NCBI RefSeq assembly: GCF_000208865.1
Contig: NC_018397.1
Span: 2,046,001-2,110,000, forward strand
Direction of reading: 5' to 3'
From: Neospora caninum Liverpool
Lineage: Eukaryota > Apicomplexa > Conoidasida > Eucoccidiorida > Sarcocystidae
Length of the DNA: 64,000 bases
Both the position numbers and the translations under genes were made by a program. The notes under the pieces are model-generated. The model searched no databases. It saw only the letters and a list, made by a program, of their open reading frames with translations, and was not told where the DNA came from. This document shows, in pieces, positions 27,416 to 38,411 of the stretch. Positions within the stretch are counted from its first letter, which is position 1. Each line of letters opens with the position of its first letter.

Positions 27416-29732
27416 CTGAAGGAAGGAGGGGCTTCGGTTGAACAGAAAAAGAAAGAAAATATGAATCAAGAAGGAGACAGTTTGGACTTATTGATATGGG
27501 GTGTCTTACCACCGCAGACGTTGCATTGAAGAAGCTGACGCAGGAAATCATGCAAAAACAAGCCATTGTACTGGCTCATGTCCTGTCAATTCAGACCTCG
27601 TTTTTGCTCTGACGTTTCACCGCTTGACGTCGTGGATTCACAGTCTTAGTCTGCGGCACAACCCAGGTCACCGTGCAGTTGAACACCGTTGTGGTTCGAG
27701 CCTTTGCTACCAACCCACAGAGCGGCCAGCTATTTATGTTTCTACAAAAGTCTTTCTGTGACATTGGCCTACAGCCTGCGCCTGCAGAGTTCGCAGGTAT
27801 CATCAGAGCTACATTTTTTTGCTGAAGAGAGAGCTCTGACATGCGACGTCAACGAAATGGAGCGACCGGTGTAGAGAGTCGTTTGTGAAGCAAGAACGGT
27901 TCTAAATGCATGGACTGTCTGAAAAAGCGGAGGCGCATTTACCAGGGGTTGTTCCGTGGCGTTGACACAGAGGTCACCAAACTGCCTGCAGAAAAGTGCC
28001 GTTCAGTGTACTTTTTTGCGTTGCGCATTGAAATATTTGCTTCGGTTGATATATCTCCGCGATAGAAGACCCCCATATGAACGGCGGGTGTTCCCGTGCT
28101 TTAGGGTCACCAAGAAGGCGCCGTCTTACGGAATTCCACAACAGACCCCTTGGTACAAAACAGTGAACAGGAAACTGCATTCGAATCCGCTGTGGGGAGG
28201 GGAACAAAACTTTCCGAGAGTCAGTAGCTTCTACGAATGGTGGTCATATGCAAACTGTGCAACGCAGTTCCGCGTTTTTGACCTTGCCTGCATTACTTTC
28301 AGTTTTGCCAGCAATATCGCCCAAGTGACCACTAATATGTCGCACTTGCATATGCCTACCATTCGAAACTAGTCAATGCGGATCAGATGATCGTTTCAAT
28401 CCAAATCCCCTATCGAGTGTGAGTCACATTGATAGAACATATATATAGCGTTTCAGCTACCACCCCGATGAAAGACCTAGCACCATAAACGTGAAGGTAT
28501 CTGACCAAAACATCGAAGTCATAGGCTCTTACTCGAGGCAAACGGCGCCGAGTCACAGCTGGAAAAGGGAATCACGCACGTTTCGGTAGAAGAAAGAGAA
28601 CGGCGAAGGGAGAAAGTACGTTGAAAAGAGAAGATATGCACACAGAAAGGGCACAGAACGAACCTAGGAGACGAGGAGAGCAAGGGAGATAAGCCACCAA
28701 ATGGAGAGCATACCACGACCGCCTCTGCCACGTGGGAGGACAAGATGGCTGATGCATGACGGAAGAAAGCCGTACATGAGAAGACAACTTAGTAATAAGA
28801 GTGGTCAGTGCGCGAAGGAGCCCGACTCGTGCCAGCACATGGCGAGTCTACAGGCACGTATCGCCTTTTCTATTGCACTGCGGCCCCTAAATATGAACTA
28901 GGGTAGATATATTGTGAACCACCATCTATCTATATCAGCATCTGCTTTTCTTCCCAACACCCATAGTGCACAAAACCTGTTTTGCGTACAAGCGATATCT
29001 CAACTACGGTCAACTATGGGGCTGACGCCACCGCCCCATCCACAGTGTGGTTTGCAGACGGAGCAAAAAGTCGTGATGCCGCTTCGACTATGAACTGTTC
29101 GATCATGTAATGTTTGTGGAATACACCTCTCCTATAGCCCTGAGGCTCCACGGCGTGGTTCAAGCTGCCGGACACGAATTCGCTGTACGGCGCATGAAGA
29201 TGTGAAGAGTCCACCCAGCCAGTTAGTTCGTTATCGTTATTTTCCTGCCCACTACAGTATGAAACGCAACTTCCTTTACCGAAATCATTGTACCTCTTGT
29301 TTTACAGTATCCTGTCGTCTCAGCTCGCCTTCCATCGCTCTCCTGGCTTGCCAGTACCTCGCAGCACTTTTTACGTTGTGTGCATGCGTGACGTTGAAAA
29401 AAATTTGCAGTCGCATGCAGCAATTTGACTTTCTTGCCGTATTTCCCTTGGGATGGATGCCATTCATCAGCCAGTCTCACGATGCTGTGCGTTGTAACTA
29501 TTGTACGTTGGTCTGACTTCGTGGCGTTTGCTTTGTTTTTGCTTTGTTTTCTTTCATACCCATCACAATCTTTCCATGCCTTTTCCAGGGGCATGAATTT
29601 TTTTCTACAGGCGCGAATCGTGCCGCTGGCCGCTGTACGAAAAGGGGCCCCACATTGCGGCGCGCAAATCGGCCGTAGATTTTGGGTAGCTCGGTTGTCC
29701 GTCTTACAAGCCATAGGCCACAGAACAGCGAA
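27416..29732. other. Mostly non-coding region, possible unresolved minus-strand exons
   Basis: Holds candidate minus-strand exon pieces near 28130-28190 (acceptor ccccacag, donor gtaaga, FPVHCFVPRGLLWNS) and 27590-27720 (TVFNCTVTWVVPQTKTV) that may belong to the CDC50-like locus. A minus frame at 29014-29214 is open but isolated. The rest shows no coding pattern. The right end should hold the promoter of the plus-strand gene starting at 29733. Confidence 0.3.
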
Positions 29733-30874
29733 ATGGGGAAGGCAAAGAAGCAACGTAAGAACAGAGGAAGCAGGGCGGCGCCTTACGAGGTCGATGAGTC
29801 CATGGTGGGAGACGCGGAGGACTCGAACCACGACCAGGCTATCGACGACTCGAAGCTGTCCGATAAACCAAACAATGGAGTAAGAGCGGGCATCGACATC
29901 TAAACGCTTTCCTTCATTCTGCATGACGGCCACTTCGGAGTGATATTTCGTTCGAGAGGTATATTTGAAAACTGGCCTCTTAGGCCAAGTTCATCGTACC
30001 TCTACCTTTGATCGCGGATTTTTTGAGACTGGGAGACATACCTTCCAGAAGCTATCTCGCCGGTGGTCTCGCTTTCCCGTACTGTGGGTGACTTCCCTCC
30101 TCAAGAGAAAACGCTCTCATCTTTATACACCCGGTGTTCTTCGCGAGCGGTGCGACAGACGACGGTTCCCATCTCATACCACAAGTATATCGAGATGCCA
30201 GCCCCTTCCAAAAAACGGTTGTAGCCTAAAGACTTCCGTACACACACATGGAGTCCTGTCTGCTTCTGATTAGGCGTTGCTGTGTTGGAATGCCTCCTTT
30301 ACAGGTGGTTGGCACCAGCGAGAATGCGGAAGAGCCTGGCACAGGAGGCAGGCAGATTCACAAGGTAGGTTCGCTATTGTTTTCCTCGTCATCTGCTCGA
30401 TTTTACTAGACCGGTGACGTGTCGATGAAGGTTTGCCAAAGTCGGTTTCCACCAGAACAGAACGCTGCATGGCCATTTCCTGGAGAGAAGGATGCTGCCG
30501 TGTAATCTTTTCATGCCAGCATCGGGTTATTGAGCTCGCCGTGCCCGTTAGTGTCGACTGTGGTTATGTGCATGGCGCAGTCAGTCCTTCCCTCCCCGTG
30601 TTACTTATAGAACTCCCAGTGTCAATTTTGTTTTTAGAGGCAAGCAGCGGAGTGGCGGAAAATGAAGAGCGAAGTCGCCCAGCTGAAAAAACAAAGGCAG
30701 AAGCTGCGGAAAAAAGTTGTTGCAGAGCGAGAAGAACGCAAGAAGCTTGGGAAACTAATAAAAGAGAAGATATCGTCAATGCGAAAGCGTCACGACGCAG
30801 AGCTGCAGGCGCTTGGCCTCGGCAAATCGCTCCATAGCGTTGACCCTGAAGAGACCATGGCTGTTGATGACTGA
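29733..30874 (+). CDS. Small basic coiled-coil protein, probably nucleolar or nuclear, 3 exons, 147 aa
   Basis: Exons 29733-29879, 30305-30364 and 30638-30874 (444 nt; phase 0 at both joins; donors gtaaga and gtaggt, acceptors tttacag and tttttag). The N-terminus MGKAKKQRKNRGSRAAPYEV is a strongly basic start typical of ribosome-assembly factors. An acidic middle (about residues 20-50) follows. Then comes a long Lys/Arg/Glu helix (residues about 70-125, with MKSEVAQLKKQRQKLRKK) predicted to be a coiled coil, and an acidic end. I do not recognise the family. The nuclear role is inferred only from composition. The minus-strand frame over exon 1 is its shadow. Confidence 0.65.
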
Positions 30875-31626
30875 CTGCTAACTGTCTGCAAAAATTCTGA
30901 ACTCAGGAAAACCTCGTTGAAGAATAAAATCTGTACTTCACTTGTTTTCTTCGCTGATGAACTGTTTATCGATGTCGTGGTGACCGAGACCAGCACGAGC
31001 CTTAGCAGCTTTTCCGGAGTCCACCGCCTCCTTACCGCTTACCCAGATTCCCCCGGTTGCCATTTTCCCGGGATGCAGATAACATAGTAGCGAGGGACAA
31101 GATTGTGTAAGACAATCCATGGACGTAGCAGCTTTCTTTGTTGCTACGTAACGCCCCGACTTTGTCCCCGCATACGGGTGCAGATTAGCTCACTGCCTCA
31201 GCCAGAGTTCTTGTGCACGCATCTGGTTCACAGAGGATCCCCGCCGTTGTCCGGTAGCAGTACGTGGACTATCCAGAGTATGAATTGCCCTCGCCAGCGG
31301 CGTTTCTCATCGCGCGTCAGGAATCGAAAAAATGTGCTCACTCGTGGCATGTGCCTGTAAGTGTGATTATCAGTTGTCAAGTACTTTAAAAATCACCGGC
31401 TCTGAAATGCAGAAAATCTAGCGATCTGAAGCCATTTCTTTGTAATGCAGCACAGTTTGACGCTCAGATACACGGACTAAGTTCTTGCAGGAAGCATCAG
31501 AGCAACGGTAGAATCCGGGGCCATGCGCAGCGCATTTGTCCCACTGATGGTTATCCGCTAAAGCAGAAATTACAAAACGTATTCGACGGGAGGACGCCTC
31601 CAGCCTTGGAGTAGATGGAAAGAAAG
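30875..31626. other. Convergent intergenic region, no gene seen
   Basis: About 750 bases between the coiled-coil gene and the end of the membrane-protein gene on the other strand. Only short frames without domains are seen, consistent with two 3' UTRs. Confidence 0.45.
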
Positions 31627-32960
31627 TTAGAGATCAGTCGGCTCGTCAGGCAGCAACTTGAGAACGAGATATGGTAGCACGATGCAATGAATGAAAGTGA
31701 CACAGAACGAATGAGGTCCAGAAAGTGCACTATAGGAGGCATAGCAGTAGTCCCAATCTTCTCCCCCGTCCAAGTGACCCGAGCAAAGCTGGGCTGCCCG
31801 CCACACGTAAGACGCCCAGGAAAGTATCAGGACGCCAAAGAGCAGCTTCCCGACGAGCCTGTATAAGCACATTTGATCGCATATGAAGACGAATTAGTGT
31901 ACCGTTAGTTACCTTTTGACGTGGACGTTCAGCCTCGTCGGTATACGTGGCCGGGGCACACATGCTCGGCGGGCAGTCACAGTGAGGACAGAATGTTTCT
32001 CTCCTGGCGTGTATGCTGCCAAAAGCATGTTCCAGAAATCACCAGACACATGTGGTGTTTCGCTGAATACTGGGATACCCACGCGCTTACCTGTGCAATC
32101 TGACAAGCCGCCAGGCTCTCCTAATAGGATTATCATCTGATGCCTCTGTACTGACGTAGTGCTTTGCCCTCGTAACTGACAAGCTAGCTGCCTCCCTCGC
32201 CAGAAGAGCACTGATTAGAAATATGAAGTTTGCAATGCATCCGACCTCAATCGCAGCGTCCCAACTTGAGTGCACCTCATCGCCCAGAGCGCCATCACTT
32301 AGGGCCAGCTCCTGCCGTAGAGAAGGACTGGACAGGAGAGGCCGACTGCTGTCGGCAGAGAAATTCGTTTCATTGGCCATGGGCCAGGAAGGCGTCAGCG
32401 ATGCGGCCTCTACGGACGGGGAACTGCATACCTACGCGTAATCGAAGAGGCAGTCAACACAAACGTATAAAGTGCCTTGACAGTCCGAACGTTTGAACAC
32501 CATATCATCACGACTTCGAAAAAAAACGGTCGAAACTTTGGGGCCTCTGGAATATAACACTGAGCTTTGTCAAAGAGCCGGAGCCTTGGCGCGTCGATCC
32601 CCTCTTTGTGATTTTCGCTCGCACACACTGTAGAAGTCTAAATTGCGGGCCGTCCGTCCACGTCGAAGGAACGGACCTGCGAGCAGCCAGGCAGGCACCG
32701 GGCTGGGCAGATTCCTTGGCATGTGAAGTATCTAACTGAGGCATGTTTTGCACTGCCCTTAGCCCGCTATATGTTTTCCCTTTCGCTCCTGTTCCCGGTG
32801 GCCGTCCTTGGCTGCGAAAACTTACCCTCAAGACGAAATATATCAGGGAGTAAACTCCGAGGAGAGAGAGAAGTGAGTCCATAATGTACAGAAAAGCATA
32901 TCCCCAACGCATCACGCCCTCCAGCCTCTGGCGGGACATTCGAAAGGAGGGTGACCCCAT
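31627..32960 (-). CDS. Multi-pass membrane protein of unknown family, at least 3 exons
   Basis: Exon 32826-32960 encodes MSRQRLEGVMRW followed by a long hydrophobic stretch (YIMDSLLSLLGVYSLIYFVL) and ends at gtaagt. It joins in phase to 32091-32431 (acceptor gcgtag), which holds a second hydrophobic stretch (IEVGCIANFIFLISALLA) after a Ser/Leu-rich loop. The last exon, about 31627-31871, carries two more (KLLFGVLILSWASYVW and CVTFIHCIVLPYLVLKL) and ends LLPDEPTDL. Coding continues between them (about 31920-32060), but the join there is not resolved: the simplest reading needs a 28-base intron, and another frame would give a Cys-rich ETFCPHCDCPPSMCAP segment. Further 5' exons above 32968 are possible, since an acceptor lies just before the ATG. 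No family is recognised; four predicted spans suggest an integral membrane protein. Confidence 0.5.
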
Positions 32961-32968
32961 CGTAGTGC

Positions 32969-35900
32969 CTACAGAAAAAACGTTCGAGCACGTGGTCCGT
33001 TCTGTCGGTACTATTTTTCACGCGACTACTCGAAGGGTGAAGCCGGTCAATAGCAGCTGCTACTTTGAGGGACCACAAGGAATTGCTAACTCTCAAGATA
33101 CTATCGGCACCATCCGTAAGGCAGTTACACCTGGCGTGGGGTTTCCCTGGAGCCTCCCAGCTTGTTCTTCATGGACAGACCAACAAAGCCTAGGCGACAC
33201 AATATGCGAGATGCATTACCAGGGGTGCGCTGCGAATTAGACAGACACGTTCAGTGGAAAAGAGAATTTCGCCTCGCTTCTGTCTCCGATGATGCCGTCA
33301 GGTGTCCTGTTGACCGAAACATCGTCGCCACGACGGGGAACTGCTACGACGACAGAGCGCACACTGCAACTCGTACATGCGCAATGCTTCAAAAGAGGAG
33401 AGGGGCCTTGCCAGTGAAATAAACAGGCAAAGATAGAGAAGCTGGCATGTGCGGTTTATGCGATATTTGCAGCAACTTTATTCAACAACAGAGCGAAAAC
33501 TTTGAGCACACTTTTAGCGTATCACACCGTCTATGTTAATGCTCGATGATTCAGCGTCGCAATGGTTTCACGCCCGTGCCAACTAGCGGATTGAACTGTA
33601 AGCACATACTGAAAAGACGGTCTTAACACATCTGAAGCTGCAGCGATCATCTGCCGACTCAAATTTCAATCAAGTGTCACTGTGTTGGGCTCCGTAAGGT
33701 GCTGCTTTGAACCCACGACTGCTTCCATCACTCTTGGCCTGCCGTTTTCCCGGTAGCTGTCACGGCCATTCGAGCTCGCAGCGCGTTGCGCTGTTTATCT
33801 CGAGCATCATCACCCAAGTATAACGGGGAAAAATGCAAAGGATCCGTTTTCTTCTTAGTGTGCGTAATGCGTGTTCACGCTGCCATCTGTACGTAAGGAA
33901 ACGATCTATGCCCGATTTAGCAGACGGCGAGATGCTTGTAGAGTGCGGTTGAGAGCCCTGTCGCCCCCAGCTGCCTTACATCAGTAAATATGCGTCGTTT
34001 CATGATGCACCAAATTCGTCTAGTGACCCATCCATGCCGTACCCCAGTTATGTGTTGAAACGAAAGCGGTCACAAATAGGCTCAATATAACGAGCACGCC
34101 ATTCCTTTCTCGAGAAGCAGACTGTAACATGCCAGACGGATCAGGCGACCGAAGGAGAGATAAACGGATTCCTTTTGTTGATGCACGGCCGTTTTTCCGG
34201 GGCCCACTGGGTCAGCTACTGAACTGAGCCCAGTTCATGGGAACAACTCAATGACAGCAGTTCGTCTCCTCGTGCAGCTCGTGGGCACAGAGCTGAAGGT
34301 AAGACTAGCGGGCCGCCCGGAGCGACAGACGTCGTGTGGCCCTGGCGTTGGCGACCACCGGCGCACTAATAAGACGTCGCGCCCACTTAAACCTGGAGGT
34401 TTGTTACGTTCCGTACAGTTGTAGGTAAAAGGTATGTTGGAGACTTAGACTAGCGTTGGAGCACATCGTTTCATTTGATAGTCCACGCCCACAGTCACAC
34501 CACACGTGCTTGAGGGTCTGCTTCTGAAATACATTCCGACCCTTTTTTCATAACAATAGCGAAGCCTCCGGTTGTCGGTATGTGCCGCAAGAGGAACAGT
34601 CAAACAGCCGCCCCCCCATCAGAAGCACATCACTGGTTTGGAACGGACACCAGCTGCACCTCAGAACACCGAAACACCCAAAACAAAGCAGGGTGCCTTC
34701 GAGTGGACTTTTAAGAGAGCTCCCGTCTGGTGTTTAGGCTCCACTGTACCTTCAGAAACGGTAAAATCTTGAAAACCAGAGCTGAGGCAAGGCCCCCATT
34801 CAGGGGACGAGACCGTCTGCCCCCCCGCGCGGCGGCCGCTTCATTGCGGGAACCTTCCTCGAGCCTCCACAGCCATCAAGGGTTGACCAATCATGGGTAT
34901 CCTCAGCTTTTGATAATCACGCAATCGCTTGTGTCGTGGAACGTGTGCGGCAGTATGTACGTAGGACATTCGACTGATACTGTCTAGTCGGCAGCAGCTC
35001 ATCGTGTACTGCACCCTACTCAACGGGCCACTTACACGTTAGTGACACCGCTGCACCTCTCCTAATATGTCTACGTCACCCTGCGTTCGAGGAATCTTGC
35101 TCGACACCACTATTTGCCGTGGAGCGTGAAATGGTGCAGAATTTGTTACTGGCATGCCGACGGGCTGTCAGGAGCGCTGCCCATTCCCCTCCGACTTGAC
35201 TTCCCGATTAACCATCCGTTTCTATGGCTGAGCTACGTTCGCTTTTTTTTTGCTGATCACCGACGGCAAAGTCATCCAGCTAAAAGGGCACTTGCGACGA
35301 TGGGACCAGGCTCACGTTCGTACAGGACAACCTAAGTTGGACTGTAGGCTACCTTGCCACAGACGACCAGGAAGCCGCAGCTGGTTTGTATCATCGAAAA
35401 ACTGTGGATGAGAAGAGCTGGCAAGCTTGGCATCGGCCGGAGAAACAGATGAGATCTGAGTTAGCGTGCAAGGCCTCAGAAATTCGGACGAAGCGACACA
35501 TCAATACTGTCCAGTTTCTGAGCGGCTCCACGAGCACTGGTAGTCTGGCAGAACGTCAGAGGGCACTGACTGCAGATCTTACAAGATACATGGTCTTAGC
35601 GACAAGCTCCAGGAAGTGGACAAATAGTTCGTTGTGGAATGACGAGGTGATAAAAACTGCGTGACCAATTCTGACTTGACAGTATCGGCAAGAGCACGAC
35701 AACTAAAAACAACACGGTCACCCGTGCCTCCAAACCTAATTGCCTAGGGAACATGCGATGGTCACAGTGAGTCCTCGAAGAGCCGCTTAATTCTTTTTGG
35801 TGGGAGCAATGCTGCAGTTATATACACGCACAAGACACAAGTTTCCAGTGTTGAAAGTGCGACGCTGGCTCAGAAAGCAGCCTGGCGACTGCGAGCCGTG

Positions 35901-38411
35901 GAGGGGCAAACGGGTGAAAGAACGCCGAGACAGGAAACCCGTCCCCTGAGACCCCCGGAGTTGCTGGCTTTCTCTCGCCTTCTTTACGCTTCTTTCAAAG
36001 ACCCCATTATGTCCTATACTTCCGAAACCTGGCATTGGAGGAGGAAGAGCACGAGAGTTCGGTCAAACAGAACAGATCTGCTCAGACAAGCAGCCCACAC
36101 AACTCCAATACGGGGTGGGCCCCTCGAGAATTTTGAGCCCCTCAGCGCGCCTTCTGCTGTCTCATCACTTTCTGCTTGCGTTGGGCATATGTTACTTCTG
36201 CTGTTTCCTTTCCTCGCTGAACAGCAGCGAAACGAAAAATGGACTTGAGAGGTTTTCGACAGGTGTACGTGGCCGACCCTTGTAGTGGGATTCTCTCGTG
36301 TTGGCATCTTGCTGCGAAAACATCGCGTCTGCTTTTCTCGCCAGTGGCGCGTCGTAGCGGCAGTTGTTACCCCCCCGCTTTCCTGCGTTCTCGTCGACAG
36401 GGCTGTCAACAGCGGAGTTTTGGGCAACAAAACCCCCGCAGAGTGCTGGCAGCGTTGGGAAGCTTTTTCTTTTTCTTTTCTGCTTCACCAGGTGGATTCG
36501 ATATGCGCCTATTCGTGTTCTGAGTGTCTGAGTTTCCTTCCGTTTCCATGTACAACCCCGATTGATGCCTTGTACAGGGCGCCCAGCGCAGCACACGCCG
36601 ACTGCAGTTTATCTGTAAAATTCACAGTCATTCGTCCATCCTCATCGTGTCAACTCTGGCGGCTTTGCCTATCCGCCTCTTACGGCTACGCTCCGTTTTT
36701 TTTCATGCGAGGAAATTTGACCCCCCCCCCCTGGATGTGTTCCCTGTTTGTTGGACACGCGTTCGTCTGGTTCTTCTCTTATTCAGGGAAGGTTTCTAAT
36801 GACTCTTTATTGCGAATGCTCCCATACATGAATCCTTGCTGTTCAAAATAGCATTCCTCCCCGGTTTCGCCTATATAATTTCAGCCTTGTGCCCCGTCAA
36901 ACAGAACCCCTCACACTGGCCGCTGTCGTTACGTTGCGTGCTTGTGATTTTCTCCTGGCGCCGGTTAGCAGCCCCCTGTTGTTCGCGAAGGTGCTGAAAT
37001 CGCCTCGCTTCCTCTTGTCAGCGTGGTTCCCTATTGCTTGGCCACCACGTTGAATCCTTTTCCTCACTTTTTCTCGCCTCGGTCCAATCCTCTTCTCCTC
37101 TGAACCAGCCTTTTCCCCAGGCTCCGGCCCCCAATTCGGAAAGAGTCCGGCCGGGAATCTGGATCGGGTTTTTCGCTTCGTCCGCACACATATTGCACTG
37201 TCAAAACGAAAGCAACAGTCCGTCCTTTTCGATTTGGGTGTCTTCTCTCCACCAAGGGAAGCGAGGAGAAAGCATCGAGAGGGAGACTGAAAAGCACGCC
37301 GTGGCCGCTGCGAGAGTCATACAAAGAGGGTGGATTTTGGCGCCGTGAAAGAGGAGAGGAGCAAGTTGGGAAACTCTGCCTGCGAGAGCGCCACAGAATG
37401 CTCTCTGACCCCGAGCGGCAATTTGATAGTTCGAAGTGCGGGGCCTAAACGGATTGCCAGCTTTCGGATCCTTTGAAAGCTCTCTGGGTCGGCAAGTCTT
37501 CTGCACGCATACTGCTTTTTGTAATCGCTGTTGCGTCTTTATATCGAGATGAACGACTGTCCTCGCTGTCCCTTCTGTGGGCATATATATTAGAAATAGA
37601 GGACGGCGGGATCGCACGCCTCGGCCGTGCGTGCTGGGCGGTGTCGCAGGCCTAATCGCACGCGGCGTTTTCGCACGCAGAGAAAACCGACGCGCGCTTC
37701 TGCCGCCAATCGGTAACGCGTTTCTTCTGAACAGTCGTGCAGTTTTGTGGCGAGCGAGAGAGAGACAACAGAAATCGGCTTTCTCTGGCGCACCTCCAGT
37801 GTGTCGCTCGCGTGCGCCACAGAGCCTCGCCGTGCCTTTTGATGGCAGCGATGGCGGGGCCCTTGGTTGCTTTGGCTGTTTCTCTCCGTTTTGTTTCTTT
37901 CTGTTCTGTTTCTCTGCTCTTCGTTCACGGCCACGCGTTGCTGGCACCGCAGAGAACCCGGCTCCTCTCTCGTCGGTAGCCCACATATCCTCTGTCTCCT
38001 CGGTCTCTTCTGTCTTGTCTCTGCCTCACCTTTTTCTGGCTCTCTGCGTCGTCCGCATTCTCGCTGGTGCACGTCGGAATCTCCTGCGGGAGTCTGCTCG
38101 CGCCTAAACTGGGACCAAGATTTGGTTAAATAGCCGTCCCCTTCCAGTGTGTGCGTCCTGAACGGACAGAGCACACGGATATACCTGAAGTCGATCTGTG
38201 GATGCCTCCTGCATACACTTGCCAGGAGCTGGCATACACAGCCGTGCATGATCCGAGTGGGTGAATCCATGTTTCCCCACAGAGACAGGACAATCCACAG
38301 GTTCTCGCGGACCGCTTTTTTTGGATCTCTCGCGGTGTGCCGGACGCTCCGGGTCTCTGCGCGGCCAGCAGGGGAGAGGGCGAGAAATTTGGAGGGTGAG
38401 CGCTCTCGCTA
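32969..38411. other. Long gene-poor stretch ahead of the DUF789 gene
   Basis: About 5.4 kb with no recognisable gene. Frames at 34572-34772, 35114-35335 and 35386-35664 are short and have no domain. From about 36,000 the plus strand becomes rich in pyrimidines and Cys/Ser/Phe-type frames, consistent with a long 5' UTR or leader of the downstream gene. An 11-base C run lies at 36721. A short inverted repeat is at 34220-34237. Nothing else is defined. Confidence 0.4.
36721..36731 (+). repeat. Homopolymer run of C
   Basis: Eleven or more consecutive C bases in the leader region of the DUF789 gene. It may be length-polymorphic or a sequencing weak point. Confidence 0.85.

Noticed and set aside
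29223..29933. 236-codon minus-strand open frame
   Set aside because: Overlaps exon 1 and the leader of the plus-strand coiled-coil gene, whose three exons close in phase. The reverse frame has no domain.
32063..32090. 28-base GT-AG intron in the membrane-protein gene
   Set aside because: It would keep the frame open, but it is far shorter than every other intron in the window, so it is not accepted as real.
34220..34237. Inverted repeat TGAACTG/CAGTTCA
   Set aside because: Seven-base arms with a 4-base loop are expected by chance in 64 kb, and no T-run or gene end is nearby.
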